Assembly: GCF_041260155.1 (NCBI RefSeq)
Contig: NC_091935.1
Location: 6,315,501 to 6,379,500 of the forward strand
Length of the DNA stretch: 64,000 bases
Origin: Ptychodera flava
Lineage: Eukaryota > Hemichordata > Enteropneusta > Ptychoderidae
Direction: 5' to 3'
In this document: positions 60,267 to 64,000 of the stretch, piece after piece
Position numbering within the stretch: the stretch's first letter is position 1
How the letters are laid out: each line of letters opens with the position of its first letter
The notes under the pieces: generated by a model
Told to the model about the DNA's origin: nothing
The model's database searches: none
The model's input: the letters and a program-made list of their open reading frames with translations, nothing else
Translations under genes and position numbers: made by a program

Positions 60267-61228
60267 GGTGGTTGGAAAGGCTAGAGCATCAGTTATAAAT
60301 TTCAACAAAACTATTAAAATATAAAAGTAGTCAACATTCTCTGTGGAATAAAAAAACTAGACATTTGGGCACAAAGGCATTGCAGAGTTATAGCCTGTTA
60401 AAACTTCTGAAAAACTGACCAAATAAGAAGAAGTTGGGGAGTCTTAGTGTATTAACTATGGTAGAGGTCCCCTAGCTTTTAATAAATGTTTGAAAAGGGA
60501 AAGTCATTATTTGCTGTTTTTCAGGAAATTTTGACAAGGCCGTGCTGGCATTCAGAGTGAGTGACTGCTATTATAAATGCATTTTTAAATTCTTTAAGTG
60601 TCAAGAGGTGTCAAAAGTGAGATTAACCAAAAAAACTGCTCTATGACTTCAAAAGAGGGGTGCAAATATGGCTTGTTTTCAACATTTTTGACAGAATAAG
60701 TTTTCCTACATAATTGTATACCAATTTAATCCAACTTTGAAATGAGATATGGACATGGAATTTTACAGCCTATTAACAAGGTTACAGATAAGATTTGTAC
60801 GGCACAATTTTCCTGTATTTGAAGTACTTTTTGAAAAATCACATTTTGAAATTTGAAAGAATTTTTAATAATTTTTGATATATAAACCCATGTAAAATCA
60901 TAAAAACAAATTTTATTTACAAATCCTGCCGTACAAATCTTACAATAATAGTGTCAACATATTAATAACTAATTTGGTAATATTAATACTATCCAATTAT
61001 TATTAAATTCAAATATGTAAAAAAAATATGAAAAATTAAATTTTAATATTTACTGGTGTCATATTTCAAAATCATGGCTGCAAATATACAATTTTTATAT
61101 TCTTTGGAGAAAATATTAACTAAGGGAGTTATCCTGAAAATTTGAACTAAATATCTTGATTCTAACATTTGAAATTTGACATTAACTCTGAGAAAAGAAT
61201 TGGTGCAAAAATAGCCTTTCCAACCACC
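60267..61228. mobile_element. TTAA-flanked non-autonomous DNA transposon, 962 bp
   Basis: Perfect 17-base inverted ends (GGTGGTTGGAAAGGCTA at 60267-60283, complement at 61212-61228) are bounded by TTAA on both sides (60263-60266, 61229-61232), the target duplication used by piggyBac- and Kolobok-type transposons. The interior is very AT-rich, with a second, imperfect inverted pair (GATTTGTACGGCA near 60793 and TGCCGTACAAATC near 60938) and no transposase frame. Confidence 0.8.
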
Positions 61229-61232
61229 TTAA

Positions 61233-64000
61233 GAAGGAATCAACACAATGACTTAATTTTGAATTGGGATTTAGAACCCATCATCTGATGAATAGCAATA
61301 TTAACCCTTATCCTGCCAGAATATATGTCACTTCCCTGTCTGTCAAGTCAGCAAAAAGGGATATTGAACCAAACCTATGATGTTTTCGCCAACTTGGCAC
61401 GGTATGTTATACAGTGTTTTGCCAGAAAAAAGTTAATTCAGTATCCATGTTTTCAGAGACCTTCAAATATTCAATTCTTTTTGAAAATGCATACATGTAT
61501 CGCACATGTTATGCCGCACTGATTTTAACCCACTGAACCTGATTGAGACTCATGAACTTGGCTGAATAAGGTTTACTGATAATCAACAATTTGTTGAAGG
61601 AGTATTGTGAAAAATCTATCGTCGATCAAAAACAATTTCCATATACAGCCCTTTGTGTCTCTTTCAAGTGAACTAAATGCTACGTGATATGAAGTTTTAT
61701 TTTCTTCCTTGAGTACTCTCCCATCATCGACTGCAACGTCATTATAAATTCATGATTCCTATCCCATTTCTACCAACAAAACAACACCAGGGAAATTCCT
61801 CAAGAGTCGATCTGTTTGATTCATTGTTTTTTAATGTCTTTAATGACCACAGACTTTGCAAGGATGAAAACAGTTTCACTGATTTGGAGACACGTATCAT
61901 ACTGTAACGTTTTCTCTCAGTGATCATTGGTCGATGTTCATTCACCTCAGCCATGCTAATTTTCAATTCTATCCTTCAAATGATGAGTCAGCAGAATGTT
62001 GCCCAGGAAGTGGAGACTTGTTTTTCTCATTCCGTCAGACCAACCGAAAGGTATTTAAAATTGATACCATTTTCAACTCTCTACTGAGAAAATGGACGTT
62101 GGCTGCTCTCAGTGTCACTGATACTAATTTTACATTTGCAATTTAGTTGTGTCGTCTAAATACTTCATGCATACTAATCAAGGTTTAGTGTGATTTCGAT
62201 GGAATATTGTAGCAGTTTCCCTGGTGAAGTCTGAAGCAAAATTTCAAAACTGTCCCATGATGTCTCTTGGATACCTGAGTCATGTTTGAGTCTATTAAAT
62301 TTGAATTGCCTCTTGAGGCTGAATTTAGATCTGATTCAGTGAAAACCACAAAATTGTGGTTTCAGTAAAAGTCTGACCATAAAACCACAAAGTAGTAAAT
62401 ACTGGTTTCTTTAAACTTTGACTTTTGAACCACCAAGCAGTAAATATTACCGGTAGTTTCAGTAAATTGAACTTTAAAAACCACAGAGTATCAAATACCT
62501 GTATCTGTAAACTTTCAATGCTAACAGCAGTTTGTACCAGCACAGATGCAACACAGGGCACTAACTTTAACTGAATAAGTAATTCACTGAATTATTAGAA
62601 ATGAATAGTCTGAAGGGTTTCTTTCCAAAGCTGTACTTTAATACTCAATAAATTATTTTCTGCATAAAAGCTGATAAGGTTTTCTCACAGTGAAAAGCCA
62701 ATTTAACAGAACTCTTCAGGTAGCAGTGGTTTCAGGAAACAGAAGTACACTAGCTGAGAATGACTTTCACCGTAATAAGGCCTCTTTTATGTTTTCCAAC
62801 TGGCAGACGGATATTTCCCTGAGCCGAAGTTGGTTTGTATTTAGAGAGCCCCAGCTTCTGCCATCAGACCGGATAATTTGAGAAATCACTTTGGACTTCT
62901 GTCATCTGCCTCTTCAATAGGAATTTGAGAAATGTTCCAATAACATTCTCCGTGAAAATGCACGCTACGATCAGGTTCAAGATTTTGTTGCTTCTGTATT
63001 TCCTTTTCAATTTCCCTCCTCAGAGGTCAATAGATTGTGGTTATTTTTAATTCAGACTGATGTCGCAAAAATTATCTAAATTGGGTTTTTGAAATTGAAG
63101 AAATTCAATGATTTCAATCATGATGTAAAAATCGTATTCTTGCTTTTTGGCTAAATAAGATACATTGATTGTTTTATAATGAAGTATAGTATTTCTAGTG
63201 TGCAGGTTTAAAACTTTTGATGGTTTCTGAGATAGATGGTGAGATGGGTTGCGAGATCATTGATTGCTACATTGTAACAGTAATGAATAGGAATATTCAA
63301 ACTTGAATGCAGTGACATGTGTAAATTCAAATCACATATCAAACTTGAAAATACAAACTTCATTGCACTGATATGAGACCATAAATTCTGGTAGTTTTTG
63401 TGAAATTTTCTATTTTAATCACTTTATTTTTAAACTTGAGAAAAAAGTTTTGAGATTCTGTTGGTGTTAAAAGAGGTCTGGAATCCTGGAGTATCTTGAT
63501 GTGTTCCAAACTATTTGTGTGGTGTGCCAATTTAGACCATTCCACATGGCTGAGTAGCAGGGATGCTAGAATGGTGGCTTCCACAGCCCACAACGTATAC
63601 ATGTGCTATATGATGTCCATACCAAACATGCAAGATGCAAATAATCTACAGCCATGGATAGCTGAAAATCTTCAAAACGAAGGCACCAAATTTCAATGTC
63701 ATTATCATCTTTCTGCATGGCAGTAAAATTTCAAATTTTAGATTATCAAAGTTGTGCAAGCTGCTGTCAGTATATTTCCACACGCAGCAGCTGATCGGTA
63801 TGAAGCAGACGAAGCCTGTCTGAGTGACTCATGTCTTAATGTTGTTACGGATATTTATAGCAGAGGCTGTAGCATGACTCATACTCGGTAACTTGAGGAT
63901 ATGTTGCGTTTCTGGAGACGTCACATCATCATTATGTCAGTGGCCTTGTAGCAGTACTCACCGAGAGACACTTTTTTCTGTATATTTTGCGTCTTTTTTA
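61233..64000. other. Gene-free stretch to the window end
   Basis: Apart from the small minisatellite, no supported feature. Minus-strand frames at 61742-61966 and 63360-63602 have no family-like pattern. Confidence 0.5.
62340..62520. repeat. Degenerate minisatellite, about 45-bp units
   Basis: AAACCACAAAGTAGTAAATA and close variants recur about four times, spaced 40-50 bases. Confidence 0.5.

Overview
This is nuclear DNA from an animal. It is AT-rich and intron-rich, with GT..AG splicing, long introns, scattered small DNA transposons and simple repeats, and no operons or bacterial signals. The best-supported gene, an EFCAB7 orthologue, together with decayed CR1/L2-like, hAT-like and TTAA-type elements, fits an invertebrate deuterostome (hemichordate, cephalochordate or echinoderm). 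That placement is inference, since no species-diagnostic sequence was recognised.

The centre of the window (11.8-38.6 kb) holds two complete genes placed head to head. On the minus strand, 11836-22002, ten coding exons join in phase into a 563-aa protein that I cannot name. It has a basic, Ser-rich, acidic-patch N-terminal part with many RRxS/T-type sites and a helical C-terminal part. On the plus strand, 24410-38401, twelve coding exons join in phase into a 616-aa protein with three EF-hand loops, placed as in vertebrate EFCAB7, the ciliary-base partner of IQCE and EVC/EVC2 in Hedgehog signalling. A likely noncoding first exon of EFCAB7 ends at 22439, so the two transcripts appear to share a promoter of a few hundred bases. 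In human the gene head to head with EFCAB7 is ITGB3BP (CENP-R). The minus-strand gene sits in that position but shows no recognisable CENP-R sequence.

The left arm (1-11.8 kb) has no convincing host gene. It holds a 1.7-kb hAT-like non-autonomous element, a decayed non-LTR reverse-transcriptase 3' end, a transposase-like remnant broken by a 330-bp inverted-repeat insertion, a sharp hairpin, a 28-bp poly-G tract and an (AT)n tract.

The right arm (38.6-64 kb) is mostly intergenic or intronic and rich in fold-back DNA: a nested palindrome at 40.5 kb, two related fold-backs at 44.2-44.5 kb, a GC-rich hairpin heading a 150-bp tandem array at 47.6-49.2 kb, a 589-bp near-perfect palindrome at 49.7-50.3 kb, and a 962-bp TTAA-flanked element at 60.3-61.2 kb. 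A few phase-compatible, protein-like segments on the minus strand (47.0-56.7 kb) may be exons of a third gene, at low confidence. No tRNA, rRNA, CRISPR or viral genes were seen.
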